This document shows positions 1 to 10,629 of a DNA stretch of 38,103 nt, piece by piece; position 1 is the first letter of the stretch; every line of letters starts with the position of its first letter. The stretch lies in NCBI GenBank assembly GCA_003245635.1, contig QKCO01000123.1, positions 1 through 38,103 of the forward strand, read 5' to 3'. Under the pieces are notes generated by a model that made no database searches, was not told the origin of the DNA, and worked only from the letters and a program-made list of their open reading frames with translations. The position numbers were made by a program, and so were the translations under genes. This DNA is from Treponema sp. (GTDB lineage Bacteria > Spirochaetota > Spirochaetia > Treponematales > Breznakiellaceae).

Positions 1-3000
1 GAGGGTCGAGACATCGACGGCGTCGTCGTCCTCGATCGTGACGAAGATCGTCGGATTCTGGTCGAGGACGTTCTCATCGTTGGTCGCGGCGCTCTCGTTC
101 AAGCTCTCGACGGTGATCACCGGCTTGTCGGATTCTTGATTGACGGTGAGGTCGTATTTAACCGCCTGGAAATTCGGTCCGTAGGTCGGATCGTCTACCG
201 CGTCCCGGATGCCGATCCAGAGATTCATCAGTTGCGGACCGCTCGTTCCGTAGGCGGAGGTGTTCACCGGGAAACTGAAGCTGGAGGACGCGGAGGTGAT
301 CGGCGTCCAGGCCGCGATGTCCGCAGCGGTCTGAGTCACCGATGTCCCGTCGGTAACAAGTGTATAGAACGCCTGATAGCTGGTGCCTGCCGCGATCTTC
401 TCTATGCCGACGCCGGTATCGTTCGCGTTGAAACGGACGACGGGGTTGCCGTTCACTTCTCCGGTCGTCGAATTGATGCCCGACACGACGCCTTCTAACG
501 TGATGGTCGGCTTGGTCGAGTCCACCGTGACGGTACGCGTCGCGACGGTCTGCTTGTCGACGATGTCGGTGGCGGTGATGGTGAACGAGTGGTCTCCATC
601 CTTAGATCCGTCGGTTGGAACCAGATAGTCCAGGTGTTTCCGGCGGCGGTGTCGACGGTCACCTTCGAAGTGGTTCCGTCGACGGTGACTTCGATGTACG
701 GGACATCGGCGGTGCCCGAATCTCCGTCGTGGTCCCATGTCTTGAGCCCGTTCGTATCCGATGCGGTGCCTGAAAGCTGGAAATCGTCGCTCCGGCGTTT
801 CGTGCCGGCGCCGATCGTCGTTTCATTTAGCGTCGGCGGCGTGAGGTCCAAGCTCAAGCCGACGGTCGTTATCTCGGAATAATGGCCGAACCGGTCCTTG
901 GCGCGCAGCTTCAGCGTTTTGGGCCCCTCGGCGCCCAGATCGATCGACTTGTTCCAGATGGTAGTCCCGCTGAGGGTTCCGGTAGTCTCGTCGGGGTCGG
1001 TTCCGTCCAGCGAATAGTACACCGCCGCGATGCCCGAACCCGTGCCGTCCGAGGCCGTTCCTGCGATGGTCAGCGTTGCCGAAGAGACGACGGCTCCGTT
1101 CTGCGGCGTATCGACCGTAACGGTCGGGAGGCCCGCGTCGTAGGTGACGATACGGTAAACCGGGGGCGAAGTTCGCCCTGCCGCGTCGGTCGCTATGATT
1201 TCATAGGTATAGATGCCGTCCGCCGCCGCTCCCGAGAGAAGGTCGGTCGGAACCGCGGTGTTCCGGGGCAGACTCGCGAGCGTCCAAGCGGCACTCGCGC
1301 CGCTCAGCGCCGCGCTGTAGATGGACACATAGGCATCGTCGTTCCGCTTCTGGCGGACGGCGATGGACGCGAGCCCGTTGGTATCCTGAGCGTTTCCGCG
1401 GATTTCGAAGCCGGCGGCGGCCTCGGTCATGGTCGAATCGCTCCCCACGTACGTTTCCGAAGCCGTCGGCGCCGCCTGGTCTATGTCGAACATCACGGTC
1501 GTTGCCGTGGTCTGGTTGCCGGATGAGTCTTCGGCTATTACGTGCAGGTACCAGCGCCCTTCGGACAGTCCCGTGTCCGCGCCTGTTCCGTCGTAATCGA
1601 GATCCTCGGTAAAGCTCCAGCTGCCGGAGGTCGCGAGCGTGGAATAATCTGCTGTGTCGACGGAAGCGATCGCAGTGTGGTCCAGTAAATAGTACACGCG
1701 AGCGACGCCGACCCCCGCGTCGGAAGCGAAGCCCTTGAACGTGTAGGCGGAGCCGGATATGGCGTTCGCGCCGATCTGGTCGGTGCCGGGATAATTGATG
1801 GCGTTCGTTTCCGGCGCGGTGCTGTCTACCCGGACCGTGATCGCGGAAAAGAGGCTCGTCTTGCCCGCGTTGTCGGTCGCGCTGATTTCGTATTCGTACA
1901 AGCCGTCCGTCAGAAGCTGCGTTCCGATATTCGACGGGTCTCGGGGCAGGTCGGCGAGGGTCCATGCAGCCGTTCCGCTCGTTCCGTCCGGGCCCGTCGG
2001 TCCGGCGGTGTTGATTTCCACTTTAGCGCCGCTGTTTTTCGTTTGCCAAGCGCGGACATTCGCTACCCCGTAACCGTCAGAGGCGGTTCCAGAAAGAATG
2101 AAACCTTCCTTTACTTCTCTATTTGCCGAACCGCTGACGCTCAGCAGGGGCGCGGCAGTATCGTACACGAAGGACCGCGCATACGCCCCGTCGGCGCTCA
2201 GGTTCCCTGCGTTGTCCTCGGTCATCACGTAAATCGTCTTCGGGCCTTCGGCGCCAAGAGACGCCAAGGCCACGGTCGCCGTCCAGGCGCCGGCCGCTTC
2301 GAGCCAATCGCTGCCGTCGTTCGTGAAGGAATAATGAACCCGCTTCAACCCGGAGCCGGTGTCCGATGCGCTGCCGGAGAAGGCATAACTGGTTCCGCCT
2401 ACCACTTCTCCATCAGCCGGCGATGTGATCGTCGCTACGGCGGCCGTGGCGTCATACCGGACGGTCCGCGTTGCGGAGGTCGTTTTCCCGGCCGCGTCCG
2501 TCGCGGTGACGACGTATTCGTACAAACCGTCGGCGGCGGCCCCAATGAGTTGCGCTCCGATGGAGGAAGGATTCCGCGGAAGATTGCCGAGAGACCAATT
2601 CGCCCAGCTGTCCGACGTAGTGGGAGGATTGAGGGTTACGACGACCGCGCTGCCGCCGTCTTTTTGCTGCGTGACGGTTAACGCGGCGGCGGCCAGGGCG
2701 TTCGTGTCGGAGGCGGTTCCGCTCAAGGAGAATCCGGCATTTGTATTCGTTGAAGGAGTGGAGCAGCTCAGCACGGGCACGGCCAAGTCAACCCCGTAAT
2801 TACGGACGGCAACGTCGCTCACGTTGCCGGTGGTGTCGACCGCGCGGGATCGGAATATCTTCGTTCCTTCGGAAAGACCGCTGAACGAGACCGTCCAGCC
2901 GGTGGTCCCGCTCGTCTTGGTCCATCCGGCGCCTGTCCAGTTCGCGTCAGTCGTCGGATCAGAAGGGAGCGCCGGTTCCGATGCGGCGGTGGAATAATAC

Positions 3001-5354
3001 ACCGCGCGGACGCCGGTCAGGTCGGACGCGGTGCCGTTCACCGTCACCGAAGCGCTGCTCGACCAGGAATCCTCAGCGGGGTTGACGACCGTCACGACCG
3101 GGCCGGTCGCGTCGAAACGGATCCGGCGGGTGAGGGCCGTCGTTTTTCCTGCTATGTCGGCGGCAGTCAGGATGTACTCGTATTCGCCGTCCGCCGCCGA
3201 GCCGGAAACGGTCGTTCCCGTAGAGGCCGGGTCCCTAGGCAATCCCGACAGACTCCAATCGGTCGTTCCCGTCAAGCCCGTACCGGAAACGACGACCGCG
3301 CCGCCGCCGTCCTTGTTCTGCGTAACCGTCAGCCCCGCGAGCCCGTTGGTGTCGGCCGCAGTACCGCTGAAACTGAATCCCGTCTTCTGATTGACCGTAA
3401 CGGAGGTTCCGATCGCTGTTTCCGTGATTGTCGGCGCGGCCCGGTCGTATGCGAAGTCCGTCCGGGTCGTGGCGCTGGTGTTTCCCGCGTAGTCGACTGC
3501 TTTCACAAATAGCGAGAACAAGCCCTCGGTCCCGTCCGGAAAGTCGGTCGTCGCGGTCCAAATGAATTGGTCGCCGCTTTTGGAAAGATTGGCGGACTTC
3601 CACTCGGAGGAAGCCGATTCGGGCTCGGCCGCGGCGCCGCCTGTATTGGAGACCAGTGCCCAGATAACGTCCTGGATGCCCGAACCAGCGTCTTCGGCGC
3701 TGCCGGTCGCGTAAAGCGCGTCGCCTTCCACCGCCGCACCGGAGGAGGGCCGCGTAATAACCACGGTCGGGGCGGCCGTATCGATATCGTACACTACGGT
3801 GGAAACCGACTGTTTGCCGGAGTCGTCGATCGCGGTTATGCGTATCCGGGCGCTGACGGCTCCGTCGGGAACGGTTACCGAGCCGGCCCAGGTATCACCG
3901 GCGGTATTGACCATGGACTCGGAATACGCGACGGAGTCATCGTCTTCCAAGCGCGCCACGGTCGGCGGCGTCGCTTGAGGCAGCGGATTGTCGTCGGAGA
4001 TTGACGCCTGAACGCTTATCTTCCCGTCGGCCACGGTCACGAACGATCCGGATTGCGGAAGGATATCGGCGATGGTCGGCCAGGAGGAATCGATGATGAA
4101 ATCGGCCGATACGCTGCGGGACGCGCCGCCCTTGTCCGCCGCGGTCACGGTTATCCTATAGCGGCCGTTGGAGAAGGTCGTACCGCCCGATTCGAGGGCG
4201 AACTGGAAGTTGACGGTGAGGCCGTCGCCGATCGATTTTATTTGCGTCGGAGAGAGCGCGACGGTGGAGTCATCCTCAAGCTTGAGGCTCGCGCTGATGC
4301 TGGTCGAGTCCACGCCTTCCTTGTCGTCCTCGACGAAGCCCGCGACGACCATTTGGGCGGGGAGCACGTTCTCGAGCAGGGGCGCATCAGGATCGAGATT
4401 GGAGAAGCTGATCGTCGGCTTGTTCGTGTCCGCGTCGACCGTGAAGCCGATGCTCGTCAGCTGGTGGGTTTCAAGGACGGTGGAGTCGAGTCCCGCAATC
4501 GCGGTATTCAGCTGGTCGAGTCTGCCTATGTCGTCTATGGCCGGCAGCAGCAGCCCGGTATCCAGGTGATCCCTGATGTCGTTCTCGTGGTAGAAGCGGG
4601 TGCTTACGTTGCCGGCCTTATCGGTCGCGGTGACGGCGAAATCGTACGTCCCGTTGGCGAGGTTCACGTCGGTGCCGTACACGAAGCGGGCGCTCCAGGT
4701 CGCCGTGCCGTCGGCCGTCTTCGTCGCTAAAACCGTGCCGTCCGTCTTCAGCACGGATACCGATACCGAGCTGACGCCCGAGGCGTCCCAGGTCTCGCCC
4801 TTGACGGACAGGTAGGTGCTGGTGACGATGCCGTCCGGCGATGAGGCGTCGTAGGACGCCGGAACGCTCACCACCGCGGTTGGGGCGATGGTATCGACGT
4901 ACACCACGACGTTTTTCTTCGTGATCTTGCCGTTCACGTCCGTGGCGGTGATTTCCACCAGCTGTTCGCCGTTGGCCACTTCCGTTGCGGCGGGGCCGCT
5001 GCGGACGACGGGGAAGGACAGCGTCCAAGTTCCGTCCTCCTGGACCGCGGTCGTCAGCGAGACGACCCGCCCTGTCCCGGCGTCGGTCACCGCGGCGGCG
5101 ACTTCCTTGAGGCCGACATCGTCGCTGCTTTGTCCGCTCACTACCAGATTGGAAGCGATATATGCGTTGGCCGAAGGCGTAATAATGACGAGGGAGGGCG
5201 GTTCCAAGTCGACTTTGCTGCCCAAGCCGGCGGAAAACAGTTTGCAGTTGGTCAGGAGCGCCAGCAGGAAAACGGACCCGGCTATCGCGAAAGCCAGGGA
5301 CCGGTGTGAAATGATTCGCTTAAGCAGTTCCGTCGAAGTTCGAAGTATTTTCAT
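1..5354 (-). CDS. Giant Ig-like repeat lipoprotein, partial at window edge and frameshifted near 617
   Basis: The N-terminus has basic residues, a hydrophobic stretch (about residues 20-36) and a Cys at residue 37 preceded by LLTN, which fits a relaxed spirochaete-style lipobox. The mature part is therefore probably lipid-anchored and surface or periplasmic. The rest is about fifteen Ig-like/Big-type beta-sandwich modules of roughly 100 residues, each opening with a D-x-x-x-P-T-like linker and carrying a SGTASDTNGL or SGSASDTGSGL core. Start ATG at 5352-5354 follows a GAGGA ribosome site. The frame opened at 5354 stops at 495 after a nonsense Ser/Pro/Arg-rich tail. From about position 617 down to 1 another minus frame continues the same kind of sequence (TDGSKDGDHSFT, then VDSTKPTITLEG). 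One extra C in the coding strand at about 617-618 would rejoin the frames. Exact ligand or role is unknown; adhesion or envelope function is inference. The C-terminus lies outside the window. Confidence 0.85.
523..3446 (-). repeat. Alternating A-B Ig-like super-repeat inside the lipoprotein gene
   Basis: Two module types alternate strictly. Type A has GF-x-LSGTASDTNGL followed by TVTQxKDGG and a LPRDP loop (linkers DRAAPT, DLAVPV, DTAAPL, DQAAPT, DLTPPT). Type B has SGSASDTGSGL followed by a VYYS strand (linkers DATGPV, DATAAV, DSTAPE, DAGLPT). The order read along the protein is A-B-A-B-A-B-A-B-A, so the repeating unit is a pair of domains of roughly 200-220 residues. This points to growth by duplication of a two-domain unit. 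Confidence 0.75.
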
Positions 5355-5547
5355 GCAACCATCCTCGCGGGAAACCGCGAATCAAACGCCTCTCGATAGC
5401 ATTCATCGCGCCGGTTGAGGCGCTCAAACAGCAATAAGCAGGATTCGGGCCAAAAATGCAAAGAGGCAGTCTATACATGTGTCGGTTATTTCATTAAGGA
5501 TATGAAGTTCTTTAAGCGGAACAAATCGGCGGGCTGGACGGAATCGA

Positions 5548-5590
5548 GCATTCGACCATTCCGTCGAATATCGACGGAATGGTCGAATGC
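5548..5590. repeat. Perfect 20-bp inverted repeat with 3-base loop
   Basis: Arms 5548-5567 and 5571-5590 are exact reverse complements, with loop ATA. The hairpin lies 13 bases beyond the garD stop codon and about 200 bases upstream of the lipoprotein start. It has no T-run on either side. It may act as a transcript-end hairpin for the leftward glucarate operon, or as a DNA-binding palindrome. Confidence 0.85.
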
Positions 5591-5602
5591 GGGGGATGGG
5601 AC

Positions 5603-7117
5603 TTAGGTTATCGGCGCCGGGTTGAAGACCGACAGGCTATTGTAGAGGCCGTGGACGTCCGCCCAGACCTTCTTTCGGCCGGAGGCTACGTCGAGGATGA
5701 GGTCGTAGATGCGCTTGCCGACCTGCTCGATGGTCTCCTCGCCGGTGGCGATGGTGCCCGCGTTCACGTCGATGAGGTCGGGCCACTGCGCCGCCAGGCG
5801 GCTGTTGGTGGAAACCTTGACCACGGGGGCGGCCGCCAGGCCGTAGGGGGTGCCGCGGCCGGTGGTGAAGACCTGCAGGTGTATGCCGGAGGCGAGCTGT
5901 TCGGTGCCGCAGACGAAGTCGCTGGCGGGGGTCGCCGCGAAGATCAGGCCCTTCTTGGTCGGTTTCTCGCCGGGCTTGAGAACTTCAACGATGGGACCGC
6001 TTCCTGACTTGACGATGGAGCCGAGGGACTTCTCCACGATGTTCGCCAGTCCCCCCTTCTTGTTTCCCGGCGAGGTGTTTGCCGCGCGGTCGGCGCCGCC
6101 GCGGTCCAGGTAATCGTCGTACCACTTCATCTCGCGGACGATGGCCTGCCCGATCTCCTTGGTCGCCGCGCGCGGGGTGAGGAGCCACACGGCGTCGCGG
6201 ACCTCGGTGACTTCGGAGAAGAGCACCGTCGCTCCCGCGCGCACCAGGAGGTCAGCGGCGTAGCCGACGGCGGGGTTCGAGGTGACGCCGGAGAACGCGT
6301 CCGAGCCGCCGCACTGCACGCCGACCACGAGGCCGGCGACGGGGCAGACTTCGCGGCGCCGCTCGTTCAGCCTCTTCAGGCGTTCTTCGGCCAGGCGCAT
6401 GATCGCGGCGACCTGGCCCGCGAATCCCTTCTCGTCCTGCAGCATCACGATGGTGGAAACCGCCGCGGGCGGGGCCATATCGGTCGGGAGCAGCTTCTCG
6501 CAGCCGAGCCCGACCACCAGCACTTCGCCGCCGAAGTTCGGGTGCGTGGCCAGATTGCGGATGGTGCGGATGGGGACGACGGCGTCCGGGGCGTTGATCG
6601 CGACGCCGCAGCCGTACACGTGGTCGAGGTAGGCCACGCCGTCCACGTTCGGGTATTTCGGCAGGAGCTCGGCCTCGATCCGCTTCACCGCGTGGGCGAC
6701 GACGCCCGAGACGCACTGCACGCTCGGGACGATGCCGAGCATGTTCTTGGACGCGACCGATCCGTCCGCGTTCTTGTAGCCGAGGAAGGTCTGTCCCTCG
6801 AGGGGCGGCGCGGGCGGGAAGACGGCGCCGCCGAGCTGCATGGAGTCGAGCTCGGGCGCGACGGGCATGCGCACCTTGGACTCGTCGATCCAGCTTCCGG
6901 TCTTGATGTCGGCCACGGCGTAGCCGATGGGCACGCCGTAGCGGAGAACCGGCTCGTCCATGGCGATGTCGCGGAGCGCGACCTTGTGGCCCTGGGGCAC
7001 GTGCTCGACGAGGGTCGGGCCGCCGGGGAAGGCGGTGCCGGCGGGTAGTCCCCCCTCGTTGACGATGATCGCCACGTTGTCCTTCGGGTCGATCTTGATG
7101 AACAGGGGCTTATCCAT
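5603..7117 (-). CDS. garD: Galactarate dehydratase (UxaA/GarD family)
   Basis: GarD dehydrates galactarate (mucate) to 5-keto-4-deoxy-D-glucarate in the cytoplasm. The 504-residue product matches my recollection of E. coli GarD (523 aa) nearly end to end: DNVAIIV at the N-terminus, PQGHKVAL and GSWIDES in the SAF-like domain, [54 protein letters not shown]-like [11 protein letters not shown], and the closing VFNPAPIT. Cysteines in YGCG, GLGCEK and QCGGSD are the usual metal/cluster candidates. Start ATG at 7115-7117 follows an AAGGAGG site that overlaps the stop codon of the upstream permease gene, so the two are translated as one operon. It is the last gene of the leftward sigma-54 operon. 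Confidence 0.95.
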   Translation of the reverse strand: MDKPLFIKIDPKDNVAIIVNEGGLPAGTAFPGGPTLVEHVPQGHKVALRDIAMDEPVLRYGVPIGYAVADIKTGSWIDESKVRMPVAPELDSMQLGGAVFPPAPPLEGQTFLGYKNADGSVASKNMLGIVPSVQCVSGVVAHAVKRIEAELLPKYPNVDGVAYLDHVYGCGVAINAPDAVVPIRTIRNLATHPNFGGEVLVVGLGCEKLLPTDMAPPAAVSTIVMLQDEKGFAGQVAAIMRLAEERLKRLNERRREVCPVAGLVVGVQCGGSDAFSGVTSNPAVGYAADLLVRAGATVLFSEVTEVRDAVWLLTPRAATKEIGQAIVREMKWYDDYLDRGGADRAANTSPGNKKGGLANIVEKSLGSIVKSGSGPIVEVLKPGEKPTKKGLIFAATPASDFVCGTEQLASGIHLQVFTTGRGTPYGLAAAPVVKVSTNSRLAAQWPDLIDVNAGTIATGEETIEQVGKRIYDLILDVASGRKKVWADVHGLYNSLSVFNPAPIT

Positions 7118-7130
7118 GAAACGGTCCTCC

Positions 7131-8531
7131 TTAGTTGACGCTTCCGAATACGCTTCCCCAGACGAAGGCGAACGCGATGCCGACGACGAGGAAGACCAGG
7201 CAGTAGAGCCAGTTCCAGCGCAGGGCCACGTCGGAGGCTTTTGCGCCGACGAGCTTAGCGATGGTCATGATGATTCCCGTGAACGGGGAAACGGTGTACG
7301 AGATGACTCCGCCGACCGCGAGCAGCAGGGCGATGGTGAGCGGCGGCACGGGAAAGGCGGCGCCCTCCAGCATCTTGCCGAAGATCACGATGGTGATGAA
7401 GGGGTGTATGCCGGCGACGCCGAGCAGGATCAGGAAAAGCGGCACGGCGACCAGGACTGCCGGGCCGATGGCGACCGCCGCTGCGGAGAGGCCCGGCTTG
7501 ACGGCCTCCATGAAGCCGGAGCTCTCGAGCGCTCCCGAAAAGGCTCCCATGGCGATGAAGAAGGGGGCGAGGTCGCCGGACTTGAGGATGCCGGACCGCC
7601 AGTGGTCGCTCAGGACATCCTTGAAGGCGGAAGCGCCCGCGTAGCGGGTGGAGAGCATGAGCGCCGCGAGCCACCCGAGGGAAACGAGGCAGCCGGCAAG
7701 GATGATCCTGTTGTAGACCGCTCCGTAGGAGACGCGCTCCATGAACCAGGCCACGGCGAGGAAAGCGCCGGTGACGATGAAGATATGCCGCGCGGGCGCC
7801 GGCGAGCGGCCGGCGGCGATTACGGTCGCTTCTTCGCGGGGTTCGTCGCGCGCCAGGGGCGCGTTTCCGAAGCCGCGCAGCTCGAGCGCGAAGGAAAGCA
7901 GGAGGCCGATCGCGGAGAGGACGATGCCGGGCAGGAGAATGGCCGACCACGGCACGCCGGTGGCCTGGATCACCAGGAAGACGTTGATCGCGCCGGGGGC
8001 CCAGAGCGCCATGAGCGAATAGCCGCGGGACACCGCCGTCGCGGTGAACCTGTCGAAGCGGTCGACCGATTCCTTGAGGGTCTGCTCGAGCAGGGCGATG
8101 CCCACGGTCACCGAGCCGAAGCTGAGGAAGCTGGCCAGGATGTGCACGAGCGCGCTGGTGAACAGGAACAGGCTGCTCTGCCTGCGGAAAGTCTTGCGGA
8201 CCCAGCCGAGTATCGAGGCTTGGTAGCCGCCGAGCGCGAGGGGCAGGGAGAATAGCTGCATCACCACGATGATGGAGATGATGTTCGTCATGGAACCGAA
8301 GGCCTTCGCCCAGACGCGGGGAGACGCTTCGGTGTAGACCAGGATCACGGCTCCCGCGGCCAGGAATACGAGGCCTGCGCTGCGGAACAGGCCCTTGGTC
8401 AGCGGCATGCCGGTGCCGAGCGCCAGGAGGGCGAGCGCGAAAATGGGAAATACGGGATCGAAAGGCAGGAGCGGCTTGACCAGGTGGAGGGCCGAAAGCG
8501 CGAGGATGCTCAGCTTGAAGGCGGTTTTCAT
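7131..8531 (-). CDS. Putative multi-spanning sugar-acid permease
   Basis: The 466-residue protein is highly hydrophobic with roughly 11-12 membrane segments. A polar loop around residues 220-240 ([16 protein letters not shown]) divides it into two halves. The second half holds [18 protein letters not shown] and a Ser/Thr/Pro-rich [14 protein letters not shown] stretch. That layout resembles the ion-transporter (IT)/GntP-like carriers, but I cannot name a family with certainty. It sits between garR (78-base gap) and garD (13-base gap), so glucarate or galactarate import is the natural inference. The known glucarate carriers of E. coli (GudP/GarP) are major-facilitator proteins and look different. 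Its ribosome site is weak, so the start could be internal. Confidence 0.7.
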   Translation of the reverse strand: MKTAFKLSILALSALHLVKPLLPFDPVFPIFALALLALGTGMPLTKGLFRSAGLVFLAAGAVILVYTEASPRVWAKAFGSMTNIISIIVVMQLFSLPLALGGYQASILGWVRKTFRRQSSLFLFTSALVHILASFLSFGSVTVGIALLEQTLKESVDRFDRFTATAVSRGYSLMALWAPGAINVFLVIQATGVPWSAILLPGIVLSAIGLLLSFALELRGFGNAPLARDEPREEATVIAAGRSPAPARHIFIVTGAFLAVAWFMERVSYGAVYNRIILAGCLVSLGWLAALMLSTRYAGASAFKDVLSDHWRSGILKSGDLAPFFIAMGAFSGALESSGFMEAVKPGLSAAAVAIGPAVLVAVPLFLILLGVAGIHPFITIVIFGKMLEGAAFPVPPLTIALLLAVGGVISYTVSPFTGIIMTIAKLVGAKASDVALRWNWLYCLVFLVVGIAFAFVWGSVFGSVN

Positions 8532-8609
8532 GTCCAGAATCTACCGTAAAAGGAAAGGCCGAAGCAACGCGGCAGGGGGTGCCCATCGTCGCTCCGGCCC
8601 GGGAATCGC

Positions 8610-9494
8610 TTAGCGCTTGATCTCGACCTTGGCCAGCTTCTCGTAGAAGCGGGCGATGGCGCTGTGGTCGAGCTGGCCCATGTCGTCGATCTTGAGAGCC
8701 TGCATGGTTTCCATGACGTTGGCGGTCAGGGGCACCGGCACGTTGAGCTGGTGCGCGGTGTCCAGGGCGTTGGTCAGGTCCTTGATGTGCAGGTCGATGC
8801 GGAAGCCGGGCTTGAAGTTGCGGTCCAGGATCATCGGGACCTTGGCGTTCATGACGGTCGAACCGGCCAAGCCGCCCTTGATCGCGTCGAAGACGGACTC
8901 GGGGTTGACGCCGGCCTTGGTGGCGAGCGTGAAGGCCTCGGAGACGGCGGCGATGTTGAGCGCCACGACGATCTGGTTGGCCAGCTTGGTCACGTTGCCC
9001 GCGCCGACGTCGCCGCAGAGGACGACCGATCCGGCCATGGCCTTCATGACGGGGAAGTACTTGTCGAACAGGTCCTTCTTGCCGCCGACCATGACGGACA
9101 GGGTGCCGTCGATGGCCTTGGGCTCGCCGCCGGAAACCGGCGCGTCGAGCATATCGACGCCCTTCTCGGCGAGCTTCTCGGCCACTTCGCGGCTGGCCAG
9201 CGGGGCGATGGAGCTCATGTCGATGACGATGGAGCCCTTCTTGGCGCCTTCGATGACGCCGTCCTTCCCGAGGACGACCGTCTTCACGTGCGGGGAGTTG
9301 GGGAGCATGGTGATGATCAGGTCGCACTGTTCGGCGACGGCCTTCGGGGTGGGGGCGGATTTGGCGCCGGCGGCGACCACTTCGTCCACCGCGGCTTTGA
9401 CCACGTCGCAGACGACCAGCTCGTAGCCGGCCTTCAAGAGGTTCTTGCTCATGGGCTTGCCCATGATTCCGAGTCCGATGAATCCTACTTTCAT
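8610..9494 (-). CDS. garR: Tartronate semialdehyde reductase
   Basis: GarR reduces tartronate semialdehyde to D-glycerate with NAD(P)H. The 294-residue protein has the beta-hydroxyacid dehydrogenase layout: Rossmann motif GLGIMG (residues 7-12), the MLPNSPHV loop, substrate motif DAPVSGGEPKAIDGTLSVMVGG (about 117-138), and the catalytic lysine K170 in GNVTKLANQ. The sequence follows E. coli GarR/GlxR closely over its whole length (294-296 residues in the family). Start ATG 9492-9494 follows AAGGAG. It lies 43 bases after the URO-D-like gene in the leftward operon and completes the lower glucarate pathway with the aldolase of the rightward operon. Confidence 0.95.
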   Translation of the reverse strand: MKVGFIGLGIMGKPMSKNLLKAGYELVVCDVVKAAVDEVVAAGAKSAPTPKAVAEQCDLIITMLPNSPHVKTVVLGKDGVIEGAKKGSIVIDMSSIAPLASREVAEKLAEKGVDMLDAPVSGGEPKAIDGTLSVMVGGKKDLFDKYFPVMKAMAGSVVLCGDVGAGNVTKLANQIVVALNIAAVSEAFTLATKAGVNPESVFDAIKGGLAGSTVMNAKVPMILDRNFKPGFRIDLHIKDLTNALDTAHQLNVPVPLTANVMETMQALKIDDMGQLDHSAIARFYEKLAKVEIKR

Positions 9495-9537
9495 TGCGTT
9501 TCTCCTTGCAAAAATGGTGTTTGCATTATCTTGGCGC

Positions 9538-10611
9538 TCAGCCGAAAATCTTCGCCGCTGCGGCCGACAGCTCGCGCGCTTCCTCTGGGTTCGCCACCAC
9601 CGGCTGGACCATAAGCCCGGTCGGCGATAGCTCTTTCTTCACCAACTCGAGGTCCTCGGCGGGAATGGGGCCGCGCAGGAAGATGCGCCGGCCGGCAGCC
9701 TGGATGCGCTTCAGGTACGGCATCAGCTCCGGCATGCCCATCTCGCCCACGTCGCGGTTGATCTGGAAGACGCCGATCTCCTTCACCGCCAGGAAGTCGT
9801 CCAGGATGAACAGCGAGGAGCTGTGCAGGTGTATCAGGCTGTAGGGGAAGGCTCCGGCGATCTTCCGGTCGTTGGGCTGGATGAAGTCGCGGTAGATGGT
9901 CGGGGAGATGACCGCCGACGCGTCCTCCTGCAGGCGGACGATGGGGCCGGGGGCCCACATGCTGTACTGCTCGATGAAATAGCCGCCGCGGAAGGTCTCG
10001 GTCGCCGCGTGGTGGGCCTTGGTGAGCGCGATGAGCGCGTCGGCCGCCCGCGCGGCGAGCGCCTGAGCCTCGTCCGGGTTTTCCAGGAAATCGATGATGG
10101 TCTCGGTGTGGCCGCGGAGGGCGCCCATCATATCGGTGACGCCGCGGAGGATGGGCACGCCGACCGGATAGCGGCCGGCGGCCTCTTCCGTAAGGACCTT
10201 CACGAATTCGACGTACTTCTTGAACCACGTCGCTTCGGGAGAAGCGGCCAGGTCCGCGAGCGCGTCCCACTCGGCCTTGCGCTCCTGCGCCCAGACGGTC
10301 TGGCCGCTCCGCTGGAGGCGGCATCCGAGGATGCCCTCCATCCACGGAATGGCCGAGATGGGGCAGACGCCCTTGATGAGGTCGTCCTCCACCTCGAGCG
10401 AGCGCTCCATGAAAGCGCGGTAGTCCGGGAGACAGCGCTTCGCGTCGAGGGCCTCCGGCTCGATGAATCCCTTCTCGGGTATGCCGCGCAGGTCGGCGTA
10501 GCGTTCGAAGGGAAACCAGCCGCCCACGTCGAAGCCGACCAGCGGCTTCTCCACGGGCTTGAGGTCCCAGAATTCGCGGTAGCGGGCGATCTTCTCGTCT
10601 AGCGTGGGCAT
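9538..10611 (-). CDS. URO-D / corrinoid-methyltransferase-like protein of unknown role
   Basis: The 357-residue product has the length and alpha/beta-barrel feel of the uroporphyrinogen decarboxylase superfamily, which includes haem-pathway URO-D and Zn-dependent corrinoid methyltransferases. Visible features are a TWFKKYVEFVK helix, RGVTDMMGALRG, SMWAPGPIVRLQEDASAVISP (the family's receptor-loop region), IYRDFIQPNDRKIAG, and SLIHLHSSSLFILD. Methyltransferase members usually have H-x-C in that last position; here it reads H-L-H, so the standard zinc site is not evident. It starts 18 bases after gudD with an AAGGAAA site and is plainly co-transcribed with glucarate genes. I know of no step there for a URO-D fold, so function is unknown. 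Confidence 0.75.
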   Translation of the reverse strand: MPTLDEKIARYREFWDLKPVEKPLVGFDVGGWFPFERYADLRGIPEKGFIEPEALDAKRCLPDYRAFMERSLEVEDDLIKGVCPISAIPWMEGILGCRLQRSGQTVWAQERKAEWDALADLAASPEATWFKKYVEFVKVLTEEAAGRYPVGVPILRGVTDMMGALRGHTETIIDFLENPDEAQALAARAADALIALTKAHHAATETFRGGYFIEQYSMWAPGPIVRLQEDASAVISPTIYRDFIQPNDRKIAGAFPYSLIHLHSSSLFILDDFLAVKEIGVFQINRDVGEMGMPELMPYLKRIQAAGRRIFLRGPIPAEDLELVKKELSPTGLMVQPVVANPEEARELSAAAAKIFG

Positions 10612-10629
10612 GCCGGTTTCCTTATTGGC

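Noticed and set aside
523-3446. Regularly spaced similar sequences that might suggest a CRISPR array
   Set aside because: The repeats are coding, degenerate at DNA level, about 300-650 bases long, and correspond to Ig-like protein modules.
5355-5602. Small open frames between garD and the lipoprotein gene
   Set aside because: They have no ribosome sites or domain content and overlap the hairpin and the upstream region of the lipoprotein gene.
7255-9327. 690-residue minus frame across garR and the permease
   Set aside because: It is Arg/His/Gly/Pro-rich, lies out of frame with two recognisable genes and ignores their start and stop signals.
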